Assembly: GCF_014596565.1 (NCBI RefSeq)
Contig: NZ_NOIN01000004.1
Coordinates: 186,001 to 250,000 of the forward strand
DNA length: 64,000 nucleotides
Reading direction: 5' to 3'
From: Pseudomonas sp. PSB18
GTDB taxonomy: Bacteria > Pseudomonadota > Gammaproteobacteria > Pseudomonadales > Pseudomonadaceae
The stretch's first letter is position 1, and every line of letters starts with the position of its first letter. The translations under genes were made by a program, and so were the position numbers. Shown in pieces: positions 1-9,963 of the stretch. The notes beneath the pieces were generated by a model. It worked only from the letters and a program-made list of their open reading frames with translations, was not told the DNA's origin and did not search any database.

Positions 1-1068
1 CACCACGCCGAACAGCGGCGCGAACACCGAGCCAATCAGTAGCAGGAAGTTCTGGTACTGCGCCAACGGCGCGAAGCAGGCGATCAGGGTGCAGATGACA
101 CCAATCGCCAACGCCAGGTGCTCGACCTTCAAGCCCGATAACATGCCGCTGGACACCGCCGCCGAATGGATGTCGGCGAACGCGTTTTCCGACTCGTCCA
201 ACAGAATCAGCAGCAGTGGAACGCCCAATCCGGCGCCTGCCAGGGCCAGCAACAGCGCATTGACTTCACCGCTCGGTGCGAACGCCAGGGTATAGGCCAC
301 GCCCAGGCTCATCAGCCAGAAGTTACCGATGAAGAACCCCAGCGCCGTGCCGCCGAAGACATTCCTGGCGCGTTTGCCGAAGCGTGAGTAGTCGGCGATC
401 AGCGGCAGCCAGGACAACGGCATGGCAATCGCGATATCGAAACCCACGGCCAAGGGCATCGAGCCGTCGCCGGCCTGGGCCCACAGCGCCGCCAGGTCAG
501 CCTTGGCGAACAGGTTCCAGGTCAGCCAGGTGCACGCCGCCAGCAGCAACCAGATGCCCCACTTGCGCAGCACTTTACGCACGAAGGTCAGCGGCCCGCT
601 CACCGCGAGCAAGGTGGCCAGGGCACCGAAGAACAAGGTCCACAGCAGCGGGTTCGCCCCGAGGCTGCCTTCGCTGAAGGCCCGGGCGCCCAGCAGGCTG
701 GCGGCGTCGCGCATGACGATGATCTCGAACGAGCCCCAGCCGATCAGTTGCAGCAGATTCAACACCGCCGGCACGCTCGCGCCCTTGCGGCCCAGGCTGA
801 GCTTGAGGGCGGCCATGGCCGACAGGCCGGTGTCGCTGCCGATCACCCCGACGGCCGCCAGCAGCAGGACGCCCATCAGTGTGCCTAGGAAGATCGCCAG
901 CAACGAACCGCTCAGGCCCAGGCCCGGCGCCAGCAAGGCACCGACCTGCAAGACCATCAGGCCGATGCCGAGGGAGAACCACAGGGAGAATAGATCGCGG
1001 GCGCCAAAGACGCGTTTGTCCGTGGGGACGGCGATGTCGGGGGAGTAGGTGCTGGGTTGGATGTTCAA
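1..1068 (-). CDS. cytX: Putative hydroxymethylpyrimidine/cytosine permease, CytX type (3' part beyond the window)
   Basis: About 356 codons of an inner-membrane NCS1-family (purine/cytosine permease) transporter; the C-terminus lies beyond position 1. The translation is a series of hydrophobic helices starting near FGARDLFSLWFSLGIG, with GWGSFEIIVMR and PLSWLPLIADYSRFG, which look like this family. The family imports nucleobases, and CytX members next to thiamine genes are thought to import the HMP precursor of thiamine. The neighbour thiC makes HMP-phosphate and lies just upstream on the same strand, which supports that role. I place the start at a TTG at 1068; no in-frame ATG precedes it nearby and the ribosome site is weak, so the start is uncertain. 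REP repeats separate it from thiC. The substrate is inferred from context. Confidence 0.8.
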   Translation of the reverse strand, partial: MNIQPSTYSPDIAVPTDKRVFGARDLFSLWFSLGIGLMVLQVGALLAPGLGLSGSLLAIFLGTLMGVLLLAAVGVIGSDTGLSAMAALKLSLGRKGASVPAVLNLLQLIGWGSFEIIVMRDAASLLGARAFSEGSLGANPLLWTLFFGALATLLAVSGPLTFVRKVLRKWGIWLLLAACTWLTWNLFAKADLAALWAQAGDGSMPLAVGFDIAIAMPLSWLPLIADYSRFGKRARNVFGGTALGFFIGNFWLMSLGVAYTLAFAPSGEVNALLLALAGAGLGVPLLLILLDESENAFADIHSAAVSSGMLSGLKVEHLALAIGVICTLIACFAPLAQYQNFLLLIGSVFAPLFGVV

Positions 1069-1109
1069 GGGGGTTGTCTCAGAGAGATATTTGTTGTTTT
1101 AGCGACCGC

Positions 1110-1203
1110 TATCGCGAGCAGGCTCGCTCCCACAAGGGGCCGGCGGCAGGCACAGGATTGTGCACACCGCGATCCACTGTAGGAGCGAGCCTGCTCGCGA
1201 TGG
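1110..1203. repeat. REP pair, inverted
   Basis: Two copies of the Pseudomonas REP core lie head to head: TATCGCGAGCAGGCTCGCTC from 1110 and its inverse AGGAGCGAGCCTGCTCGCGA ending near 1203. Each copy is itself an imperfect palindrome. The pair fills the gap between cytX and thiC and could stabilise or end transcripts there. Confidence 0.85.
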
Positions 1204-1236
1204 CGGCGGCGAAAGCACCGCCGCCATCAGCTCGGA

Positions 1237-3385
<2,149 letters not shown>

Positions 3386-3547
3386 AAGAACCCGGCCAGT
3401 CTAGACACAACCACCGCAGAACGCCATCACCGCAGCAAAAGGCGTGATGAATGGCGCATATACAGGATTGTTGCCGTGCCCGTGCGCAACTACACTCGCT
3501 ACGCCGCGCCTCTTGTGCGCAATCATTTGAGAAGTAGGGATCGCCTC

Positions 3548-4987
3548 ATGCTGCGCAAACTCTCACTGGCCCTTGCCGTGTCTTGTGCGTCCAATGGAAT
3601 GGCCTGGGCTGCCGAAGCGCCCTTATCCACCCGGACCGATCTGGTGAGCGTGTACCAGGAAGCGGTGGACAACAACGCCGACCTGGCCGCCGCCCGCGCC
3701 CAGTATGGCGCCCAGAAAGAAGTGGTGCCCCAGGCCCGCGCCGGGTTGTTGCCCAACCTGTCGGCCGGTGCCGACCTGAACAACACCCGTACCGAACTCG
3801 ACCAACCGGCGCTGACCGCCACCCGCAGCGCCACGGTTTACCAGGCCACGTTGTCCCAGCCCATTTTCCGGGCCGACCGCTGGTTCCAGTTGCAGGCGGC
3901 AAAATCCGTCAACGAACAAGCGTCGCTGCAACTGTCGGCCACCGAGCAGAACATGATCCTGCAGAGCGCCGAGAGCTATTTCAACGTACTGCGCAGCCAG
4001 GACAACCTGGCCTCGACCAAGGCCGAGGAAGCGGCTTTCAAGCGTCAACTCGACCAGTCCAACGAACGCTTCGACGTGGGCCTGTCGGACAAGACCGACG
4101 TGCTGCAATCCCAGGCCAGCTACGACACTGCCCGCGCCAACCGGATCCTCGCCCAGCGCCAGGTCGAGGATGCGTTCGAAGCCCTGATCACCCTGACCAA
4201 CCGCCAGTACAACTCGATCCAGGGCATCGTTCACACGTTGCCGATCCTGCCGCCGGTGCCGAATGATGCCAAGGCCTGGGTCGACACCGCGGCCAAGCAG
4301 AACCTCAACCTGCTGGCCAGCAACTATGCCGTCGACGCCGCCGAAGACACCCTGCGCCAGCGCAAGGCCGGTCATGCGCCCACGCTCGACGCGATAGCCC
4401 AGTACAAAAAAGGCGATAACGACGGCCTCGGTTTTACCAACCCGAGCCCGACCGGCCAGCGTTACGGTGGCGATGCCGAGCAGCGCACCATCGGCCTGCA
4501 GTTGAGTATCCCGATCTACAGCGGCGGATTGACCAGCTCCCAGGTGCGCGAGTCCTATTCGCAACTCACCCAGACCGAGCAGCAGCGCGAAGGCCTGCGC
4601 CGGCAGGTGGTGGAGAACACCCGCAACCTGCACCGCGCAGTGAATACCGACGTGGAACAGGTCCAGGCCCGACGCCAGTCGATCATCTCCAACCAGAGTG
4701 CGGTAGAAGCCACGGAGATCGGTTATCAGGTGGGGACTCGCAACATCGTCGATGTGCTGGATGCCCAGCGCCAGCTGTACACTTCGGTGCGCAACTACAA
4801 CAACGCCCGCTACGACTACATCCTCGACAACCTGCGCCTCAAGCAGGCCGCCGGCACCCTCAGCCCGGCCGACCTGCAGGACCTGTCACGCTACCTCAAG
4901 CCCGACTACAACCCGGACCGGGACTTCCTGCCGCCGGACCTGGCGCAGGCGGCGTCGCAGCAGTTGCGTTCGCGGCCCGCGCAGTAA
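3548..4987 (+). CDS. TolC-family outer-membrane channel protein
   Basis: A 479-residue outer-membrane efflux channel of the TolC family, which forms the exit duct of type I secretion systems and tripartite pumps. An N-terminal signal peptide is visible (MLRKLSLALAVSCASNGMAWAAE, likely cut after AWA). The mature part has two repeated OEP halves, shown by ALTATRSATVYQATLSQPIFRADRWFQ and by RTIGLQLSIPIYSGG, plus the closing block GYQVGTRNIVDVLDAQRQLY. The ATG at 3548 gives a proper signal peptide; an upstream in-frame codon would add 24 residues before it. No membrane-fusion or pump gene is adjacent, so it probably serves several systems. It is transcribed divergently from thiC. Whether it is the orthologue of E. 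coli TolC or a paralogue cannot be decided here. Confidence 0.93.
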   Translation: MLRKLSLALAVSCASNGMAWAAEAPLSTRTDLVSVYQEAVDNNADLAAARAQYGAQKEVVPQARAGLLPNLSAGADLNNTRTELDQPALTATRSATVYQATLSQPIFRADRWFQLQAAKSVNEQASLQLSATEQNMILQSAESYFNVLRSQDNLASTKAEEAAFKRQLDQSNERFDVGLSDKTDVLQSQASYDTARANRILAQRQVEDAFEALITLTNRQYNSIQGIVHTLPILPPVPNDAKAWVDTAAKQNLNLLASNYAVDAAEDTLRQRKAGHAPTLDAIAQYKKGDNDGLGFTNPSPTGQRYGGDAEQRTIGLQLSIPIYSGGLTSSQVRESYSQLTQTEQQREGLRRQVVENTRNLHRAVNTDVEQVQARRQSIISNQSAVEATEIGYQVGTRNIVDVLDAQRQLYTSVRNYNNARYDYILDNLRLKQAAGTLSPADLQDLSRYLKPDYNPDRDFLPPDLAQAASQQLRSRPAQ

Positions 4988-4999
4988 GCAGCAGTAACC

Positions 5000-5160
5000 T
5001 TTGTGGCGAGGGGATTTATCCCCGCTGGGCTGCGCAGCAGCCCCAAAACCTGATAGTGCAGTGTGTCAGGTAGTTTGAAGGGGGGGGCGCTTCGCACCCC
5101 AGCGGGGCGGTGCGACGTTTCGCTAAATCCCCTCGCCACAGATAAATCCCCTCGCCACAA
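5000..5160. repeat. GTGGCGAGGGGAT-type REP repeats, inverted
   Basis: TTGTGGCGAGGGGATTTATC begins at 5000, and two inverted copies (AAATCCCCTCGCCACA) occur at about 5124-5160. The middle holds GC-rich hairpins such as CTGGGCTGCGCAGCAGCCC. The cluster fills the space between the convergent tolC-like and waaA genes. Confidence 0.8.
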
Positions 5161-5169
5161 GAGCAACGA

Positions 5170-6450
5170 TCACCGTTCGGAGATCAACCGCCCCAACCCC
5201 TCCAGCAGCCGCTGCAACGCGCCCTGATTGGTGCGCATCACCTTCAGTCCCGCCTCGGCCATGCGCTGTGCATCCCGGGGCAGTTCGAACAGCCGTTGTA
5301 TGGCCCAGGCCAGGCTCTCGGCATCTTCGACTTCCTGCAATGCCCCGGCGCTGCGCAGTTGCGCGGCGATTTCGAGGAAGTTGAACAGATGCGGCCCGCT
5401 GAGGACCGGTTTCGACAGCGCCGCCGGCTCCAGCAGATTGTGGCCGCCATTGGGCACCAGGCTGCCGCCCACGAACGCGCTATCGGCCAACGCATAGAGA
5501 AACAGCAGTTCGCCCATGGTGTCGCCCAGCAACACCGAGACTTGCGCGGTAACGGGCTGTGCGCTGGAACGGCGGACCGTGGCAAAGCCTTCGCTTTCAC
5601 ACAACCGGTGCACGGTGTCGAAACGCTCGGGATGACGCGGCACCAGGATCAGCAACGCGTCGGGATAACTGTCGAGTAGCCGACGGTGCGCGGCCAGTAC
5701 CACCTCGTCTTCGCCCTCATGGGTGCTCGCGGCGATCCAGACCGGGCGATCTGTCGCCTGCCATTGGCTGCGCAAGGCACTGGCGCGTTCGAGCAGTTGC
5801 GGGTCGATGGTCAGGTCGAACTTGATCGAGCCGGTGACCTCGACGGTCTTGGCCCGGGCGCCCAACTGGCGGAAACGTTCGGCCTCGGCTTCGGTCTGGA
5901 CGGCAAACAGGCTCATCTCGGCCAGCATCGGCCGAGTGAGTCTGGGGAAGCGCGCATAGCCCCGGGCCGAACGCTCCGACAAACGCGCATTCGCCAAGGC
6001 CACGGGAATACCGCGCCTGGCGCATTGATGGATGTGGTTGGGCCACAGCTCGGTTTCCATGATCACGGCCAGCGTCGGCCTCACCCGATCGAGAAAACGC
6101 CTGGCAGCGCAGGGCAAGTCGTAAGGCAAATAACAATGCTGAATGCGCGGTTCATTGGCGAATAACGCCTGGATCCGCTCCGAGCCCGTGGGCGTCATGC
6201 AGGTCACTGTGATGGGCAACTGTGGATAACGTTGCAATAGGGCGCGAATCATCGGCGCGGCGGCGATGCTTTCGCCCACCGAGACCGAATGGACCCAGAT
6301 GCCGCCCTGGGCCATGACCGGCAGCCCCCAGGAAAACCGCTCGCCGATGCGCCGGGCATACGCCGGCGCCTTGCGCGCCCGCAACCACAGCCGAATCGCT
6401 ACCAATGGCAGCCCCAGGTAAAACAATGCGCTATAGAGTGTTCTGTTCAT
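5170..6450 (-). CDS. waaA: 3-deoxy-D-manno-octulosonic acid (Kdo) transferase WaaA
   Basis: Inner-membrane-anchored glycosyltransferase (GT30) that moves Kdo from CMP-Kdo to lipid IVA, the first step of LPS core assembly. The protein has 426 residues, the normal length. It starts with a hydrophobic anchor (MNRTLYSALFYLGLPLVAIRL) followed by the typical RRIGERFSWG, VSVGESIAAAPMIRALL, PYDLPCAARRFLDRVRP and METELWPN blocks, with GGSLVPNGGHNLLEPAAL in the C-terminal domain. The ATG at 6450 was chosen because the sequence before it does not resemble the family. It lies 22 bases downstream of a LysR gene on the same strand and close to the LPS-core cluster. Confidence 0.97.
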   Translation of the reverse strand: MNRTLYSALFYLGLPLVAIRLWLRARKAPAYARRIGERFSWGLPVMAQGGIWVHSVSVGESIAAAPMIRALLQRYPQLPITVTCMTPTGSERIQALFANEPRIQHCYLPYDLPCAARRFLDRVRPTLAVIMETELWPNHIHQCARRGIPVALANARLSERSARGYARFPRLTRPMLAEMSLFAVQTEAEAERFRQLGARAKTVEVTGSIKFDLTIDPQLLERASALRSQWQATDRPVWIAASTHEGEDEVVLAAHRRLLDSYPDALLILVPRHPERFDTVHRLCESEGFATVRRSSAQPVTAQVSVLLGDTMGELLFLYALADSAFVGGSLVPNGGHNLLEPAALSKPVLSGPHLFNFLEIAAQLRSAGALQEVEDAESLAWAIQRLFELPRDAQRMAEAGLKVMRTNQGALQRLLEGLGRLISER

Positions 6451-6472
6451 GGCGGCGGAGTTTATCGGTTTT

Positions 6473-7363
6473 TCAGCCGATCGCCTGCAACTGCACGGCA
6501 AAACGTTCCGCCAGCCAGCGTGCGGCCGGGCCCAAGGGCTCGTCGCGACGCCAGACCAGTTCCACCACCAGGGCCGGCGGGGTCCACTCACTGTTGAGTT
6601 CGACCATGTCGCCCAGGTACGCCGGATACTGCACCACGTGCCGCGGCAGCCAGGCCCAGCCCAGGCCACTTCTCAGCCACTCGGCCAGGACGTAGAAACT
6701 GTCGGCGCGCCAGACCTGCGGGCTGGCCTGCTCGCTGCCGGGGTAGACGCTGGACTGGGTCGCCATCAATAACTGCCGGTGCCGGGCCATTTCCCGGCAG
6801 GACACGTAGTCGTGGCTGGCCAGCGGGTGCCCCTTGCTACACACGGTGACCATCTCGACGCTGCCCAACACCCGGCGCTCCAGCGCTTCGGGGATCTGGT
6901 CGTGGTAAAACAACAAGCCCAGGTCAGCGCGACGCTCCACCAGTTTGCGCGCCACATCGCCCTGGGCGGCACTGGCCAGTTGCACCTCGAGGGTGGGGAA
7001 TCGCTCGGCCAACGCCGCCAGGCTGTCGATGACCGGTTGATAGGGCATGGCCTCGTCCTGGGCCAGGCGCAGCGACGCTTCCTGTCCGCGCATCAGGGCC
7101 AGGGCCCGGCCATTGAGGCGTTCGCACTGACGCAACACCTCCCGCGCTTCCTCCAGCAATGCCTCGCCGGCATCGGTGAGCTTCGGCTGGCGGCCGCTGC
7201 TGCGCTCGAACAGGCTCACGCCCAAGTCAGCTTCCAGCAAGGCAATCGCACTGCTGACGGCCGATTGGGCCTTGCGCTGATCCCGAGCCACGGCGGAAAA
7301 CGAACGCTGTTCGGCAACCCCTACGAACAGTCGCAATTGCTCAAGATTCCACTCAACGTTCAT
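6473..7363 (-). CDS. LysR-family transcriptional regulator
   Basis: A 296-residue LysR-type regulator. The N-terminal winged helix-turn-helix is clear (LEQLRLFVGVAEQRSFSAVA through LFERSSGRQPKLTDAGEALL, about residues 7-70). A periplasmic-binding-protein-like effector domain follows from about residue 90. The gene is divergent from the SMR efflux gene at 7466, and an ATC-N9-GAT palindrome lies between the two starts, so it probably controls that gene and itself. The effector molecule is unknown. waaA follows 22 bases downstream on the same strand and may be partly co-transcribed. Confidence 0.93.
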   Translation of the reverse strand: MNVEWNLEQLRLFVGVAEQRSFSAVARDQRKAQSAVSSAIALLEADLGVSLFERSSGRQPKLTDAGEALLEEAREVLRQCERLNGRALALMRGQEASLRLAQDEAMPYQPVIDSLAALAERFPTLEVQLASAAQGDVARKLVERRADLGLLFYHDQIPEALERRVLGSVEMVTVCSKGHPLASHDYVSCREMARHRQLLMATQSSVYPGSEQASPQVWRADSFYVLAEWLRSGLGWAWLPRHVVQYPAYLGDMVELNSEWTPPALVVELVWRRDEPLGPAARWLAERFAVQLQAIG

Positions 7364-7369
7364 GACCCA

Positions 7370-7392
7370 ACCTATCTCTTTAACAGATAGGT
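7370..7392. promoter_or_regulatory. Candidate LysR-type operator
   Basis: An interrupted palindrome with arms ACCTATCT and AGATAGGT around CTTTAAC. It contains the LysR-family core ATC-N9-GAT at 7374-7388. It lies 7 bases before the regulator start and about 74 bases before the SMR gene, the usual place for autoregulation with divergent control. The factor assignment is inferred from position. Confidence 0.6.
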
Positions 7393-7398
7393 AATGAC

Positions 7399-7426
7399 TT
7401 TACCGCATCTAGCCAAGCACTAGAAT
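7399..7426 (+). promoter_or_regulatory. Candidate sigma-70 promoter of the SMR gene
   Basis: TTTACC at 7399-7404 and TAGAAT at 7421-7426 are separated by 16 bases, about 40 bases before the ATG. The -10 is good and the -35 is weak, as expected for an activated promoter. The LysR palindrome lies immediately upstream. Confidence 0.35.
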
Positions 7427-7465
7427 GGCGACATCGAAAGACGCAACAGTCAAAGAGGTTTCGCC

Positions 7466-7798
7466 ATGAATGCCTACTACTACCTCGCTATCGCCATCTG
7501 CGCCGAAGTCATCGCCACTGTTTCGATGAAAGCAGTGAAAGGCCTGAGCACGCCCCTGCCCCTGGTGCTGGTGATCGCGGGCTACGGCATCGCTTTCTGG
7601 ATGTTGACCCTGGTGGTGCGCAGCGTCCCGGTGGGCGTGGCGTATGCGGTCTGGGCCGGCATGGGCATCGTCATGGTCAGCGTTGCGGCACTGTTCATCT
7701 ACGGGCAGAAGCTGGACGTGCCGGCGATGCTGGGGATGGCGCTGATCGTTCTGGGGGTCGTGGTGATCCAGCTGTTCTCCAAGACTGCTGGTCACTAA
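7466..7798 (+). CDS. Small multidrug resistance (SMR) transporter, EmrE-like
   Basis: A 110-residue protein with four predicted membrane helices, the standard size for SMR proton antiporters. The essential glutamate of the first helix is E14 (AICAEVIATVSMK), and the signature VAYAVWAGMGIVMV in helix 3 is intact. The family exports quaternary ammonium compounds and other lipophilic cations, working as an antiparallel dimer in the inner membrane. AAGAGG precedes the ATG as a ribosome site. It is divergent from a LysR regulator that probably controls it. A strong hairpin with a T-run follows the stop. The substrate range cannot be read from sequence; a guanidinium exporter role is less likely given the EmrE-like helix 1. 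Confidence 0.95.
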   Translation: MNAYYYLAIAICAEVIATVSMKAVKGLSTPLPLVLVIAGYGIAFWMLTLVVRSVPVGVAYAVWAGMGIVMVSVAALFIYGQKLDVPAMLGMALIVLGVVVIQLFSKTAGH

Positions 7799-7830
7799 GA
7801 AACACGAAACACCTCTGCATGAAATACGAT

Positions 7831-7865
7831 TGTGGCGAGGGGATCTCCCTCGCCACAGTTTTGAC
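7831..7865 (+). terminator. REP-derived hairpin terminator after the SMR gene
   Basis: TGTGGCGAGGG and CCCTCGCCACA (7831-7857) form a perfect 11-bp stem around GATCT, followed by GTTTT. The sequence is the GTGGCGAGGGGAT REP type, folded as a single hairpin and placed 32 bases after the SMR stop. Confidence 0.65.
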
Positions 7866-7945
7866 GATTGCCCCTGAATGGGTGGCCAAACTCAGCTCAT
7901 CGAGTCTGTATACTGCGCCTTCGTCTTGAACACTGAGGTCGCTGC

Positions 7946-9121
7946 ATGCCATCCGTTATTTCCACCGACGTGCTGATTGTCGGCGCCGGAGTCGCCGGCC
8001 TCTGGCTGAATGCGCGCCTGCGTCGACAGGGTTATTCGACCGTGCTGGTGGAAAGTGCCAGCCTCGGCGGTGGGCAGAGCGTCAAATCCCAGGGCATCAT
8101 CCATGGCGGCGCCAAATATGCGCTGCATGGTGCTCTGACCGGCGCCTCGGAAGCCATCGCCGACATGCCGCGCCGCTGGCGCGAAGCGCTCGCTGGCGAC
8201 GGCGAGCTGGACCTGTCCGGCGTGCGCCTGCTGTCCGAGGCCCATTACCTGTGGTCTCCCGGCACCCTGGCCGGCAATCTCACCAGTTTTTTCGCTAGTA
8301 AGGCCGTGCGCGGACGGGTCGATCAGGTCAAGGGCGACCAACTGCCACCGGCCCTGCAGGACAAACGTTTCAAAGGCAAGGTCTATCGCCTGGCCGAACT
8401 GGTGGTGGATGTCCCCAGCCTGATTGCACGCCTGGCGGAACTGGCCGGCGACAGCCTGCTCGCCGGCCAGCACATCGAGCCGCTGCGCGAAGCCGGCGAA
8501 CTGGTGGGCCTGAAGGTGGACGGTCGTGAGATCCGTGCCCAGCGCATTGTCCTCAGTGCCGGGGCCGGTACCACCGACCTGCTCACGGCCCTGGGCCTGG
8601 ACCAGCCGGCCATGCAGCGCCGGCCCTTGCACATGGTGCTGGTCAAGGGACCGAGCCTCAAGCCGCTTTATGCCCATTGCCTGGGGGGTGGGCCGAAGCC
8701 GCGTATCACCGTCACCACTCACCCGGCCGCCGATGGCCAATGGGTCTGGTACCTGGGTGGCGATATCGCCGAAGCCGATGGCGTGGCCCGCGAACCCGCC
8801 GCACAGATCGCCACCGCGCAAAAGGAACTCGGACAATTGCTGCCCTGGGTCGACCTCACCACCGCGCAATGGGCCACCCTGCGGGTCGATCGCGCAGAAC
8901 CGCTGCAATCGGGCCTGACCCGCCCGGACAACGCCTTCCTCGCCGAGCAGGATCGCCTGTTGGTGGGCTGGCCGACCAAACTGGCCCTGGCCCCGGACTT
9001 TTCCGACCGGGTGATTGCCGCATTGCAGCAGGGCGGTATCACCCCCAGCCACCCGGCCCCGCTGCCGGACCTGCCGAAACCGCCCATGGGCGTGCCAGCC
9101 TGGGAGCAGCTGCTGCCATGA
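7946..9121 (+). CDS. FAD-dependent oxidoreductase (DAO/GlpD-like fold), substrate unknown
   Basis: A 391-residue flavoprotein. The N-terminus holds a dinucleotide-binding motif GAGVAGLWLNARLRRQG (about residues 13-29) ending at the ribose-binding acid in VLVESASLGGGQS, followed by SQGIIHGGAKYAL, typical of D-amino-acid oxidase/glycerol-3-phosphate dehydrogenase-type enzymes. No membrane segment or signal peptide is seen. TGAGGT acts as ribosome site before the ATG. The stop overlaps the start of the aldo/keto reductase gene (ATGA at 9118-9121), so the two are translationally coupled and may act on related substrates. The substrate is not recognisable. Confidence 0.88.
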   Translation: MPSVISTDVLIVGAGVAGLWLNARLRRQGYSTVLVESASLGGGQSVKSQGIIHGGAKYALHGALTGASEAIADMPRRWREALAGDGELDLSGVRLLSEAHYLWSPGTLAGNLTSFFASKAVRGRVDQVKGDQLPPALQDKRFKGKVYRLAELVVDVPSLIARLAELAGDSLLAGQHIEPLREAGELVGLKVDGREIRAQRIVLSAGAGTTDLLTALGLDQPAMQRRPLHMVLVKGPSLKPLYAHCLGGGPKPRITVTTHPAADGQWVWYLGGDIAEADGVAREPAAQIATAQKELGQLLPWVDLTTAQWATLRVDRAEPLQSGLTRPDNAFLAEQDRLLVGWPTKLALAPDFSDRVIAALQQGGITPSHPAPLPDLPKPPMGVPAWEQLLP

Positions 9122-9930
9122 GCCAGGCGACCCTGCACGATTTCTATCGCCCCCTGGGCAACCACGGACCGCTGGTCTCTCCACTGGGCCTGGGCACCGT
9201 CAAGCTCGGGCGCGACCAGGGGGTCAAGTACCCCAACGGTTTTCGCATTCCCGATGACGACGAAGCACGCATGCTGCTCAAGCTGGCGCGTGACCTGGGC
9301 ATCAACCTCATCGACACCGCACCGGCCTATGGCCGCAGCGAAGAACGCCTCGGCCCGCTGTTGCGCGGTCAACGCCAGGACTGGGTGATTGTCAGCAAGG
9401 TCGGCGAAGAGTTCAGCGACGGGCAGTCGCGTCACGACTTCAGTGCCGCCCACACCCGCCTCTCGGTGGAGCGCAGCCTCAAGCGCCTGGAGACCGACCA
9501 TATCGACCTGGTACTGGTGCACTCCGACGGTAATGACCTGGCGATCCTAAACGACAGCGAGGTCTACCCGACCCTGGCGGCGCTCAAGCGCGAGGGCAAG
9601 ATCGGTGGCTTCGGCTTCTCCGGCAAGACGGTCGAGGGTGGCCTGAAGGCCCTCGAACAGGGTGACTGCGCCATGGTTACCTACAATCTGAACGAACGAA
9701 GCGAAAGCGCGGTCATTGACTACGCTACCGAGCACGGCAAAGCCATCCTGGTGAAGAAAGCCCTCGCCAGCGGTCACGCCTGCCTGAGCCCGGGCGTGGA
9801 TCCAGTCCAGGCCAGCTTCGAACTGTTGTTTGAGCACCCAGGGATCGCCAGTGCTATTGTCGGCACCATCAATCCGCTGCACCTCGCCCATAACGTCGCG
9901 ACCGTAGCCAAGGTCCTACGTAAAAACTGA
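9118..9930 (+). CDS. Aldo/keto reductase family oxidoreductase
   Basis: A 270-residue TIM-barrel oxidoreductase. The catalytic Asp and Tyr lie in NLIDTAPAYGRSEERLG, the Lys in VIVSKVG, and the His in DLVLVHSDG, so the D-Y-K-H tetrad is present. The usual GxxNP segment is replaced by YNLNERSESAVIDYA, seen in a subset of the superfamily. The C-terminal SAIVGTINPLHLAHNV matches the cofactor-binding end. The start is the ATG at 9118, which overlaps the stop of the FAD oxidoreductase by four bases and follows a GGGAG site. Substrate unknown. Confidence 0.9.
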   Translation: MSQATLHDFYRPLGNHGPLVSPLGLGTVKLGRDQGVKYPNGFRIPDDDEARMLLKLARDLGINLIDTAPAYGRSEERLGPLLRGQRQDWVIVSKVGEEFSDGQSRHDFSAAHTRLSVERSLKRLETDHIDLVLVHSDGNDLAILNDSEVYPTLAALKREGKIGGFGFSGKTVEGGLKALEQGDCAMVTYNLNERSESAVIDYATEHGKAILVKKALASGHACLSPGVDPVQASFELLFEHPGIASAIVGTINPLHLAHNVATVAKVLRKN

Positions 9931-9963
9931 CGCCGCTTCACGCGGTTTTTAGCAGGAGCCGAT

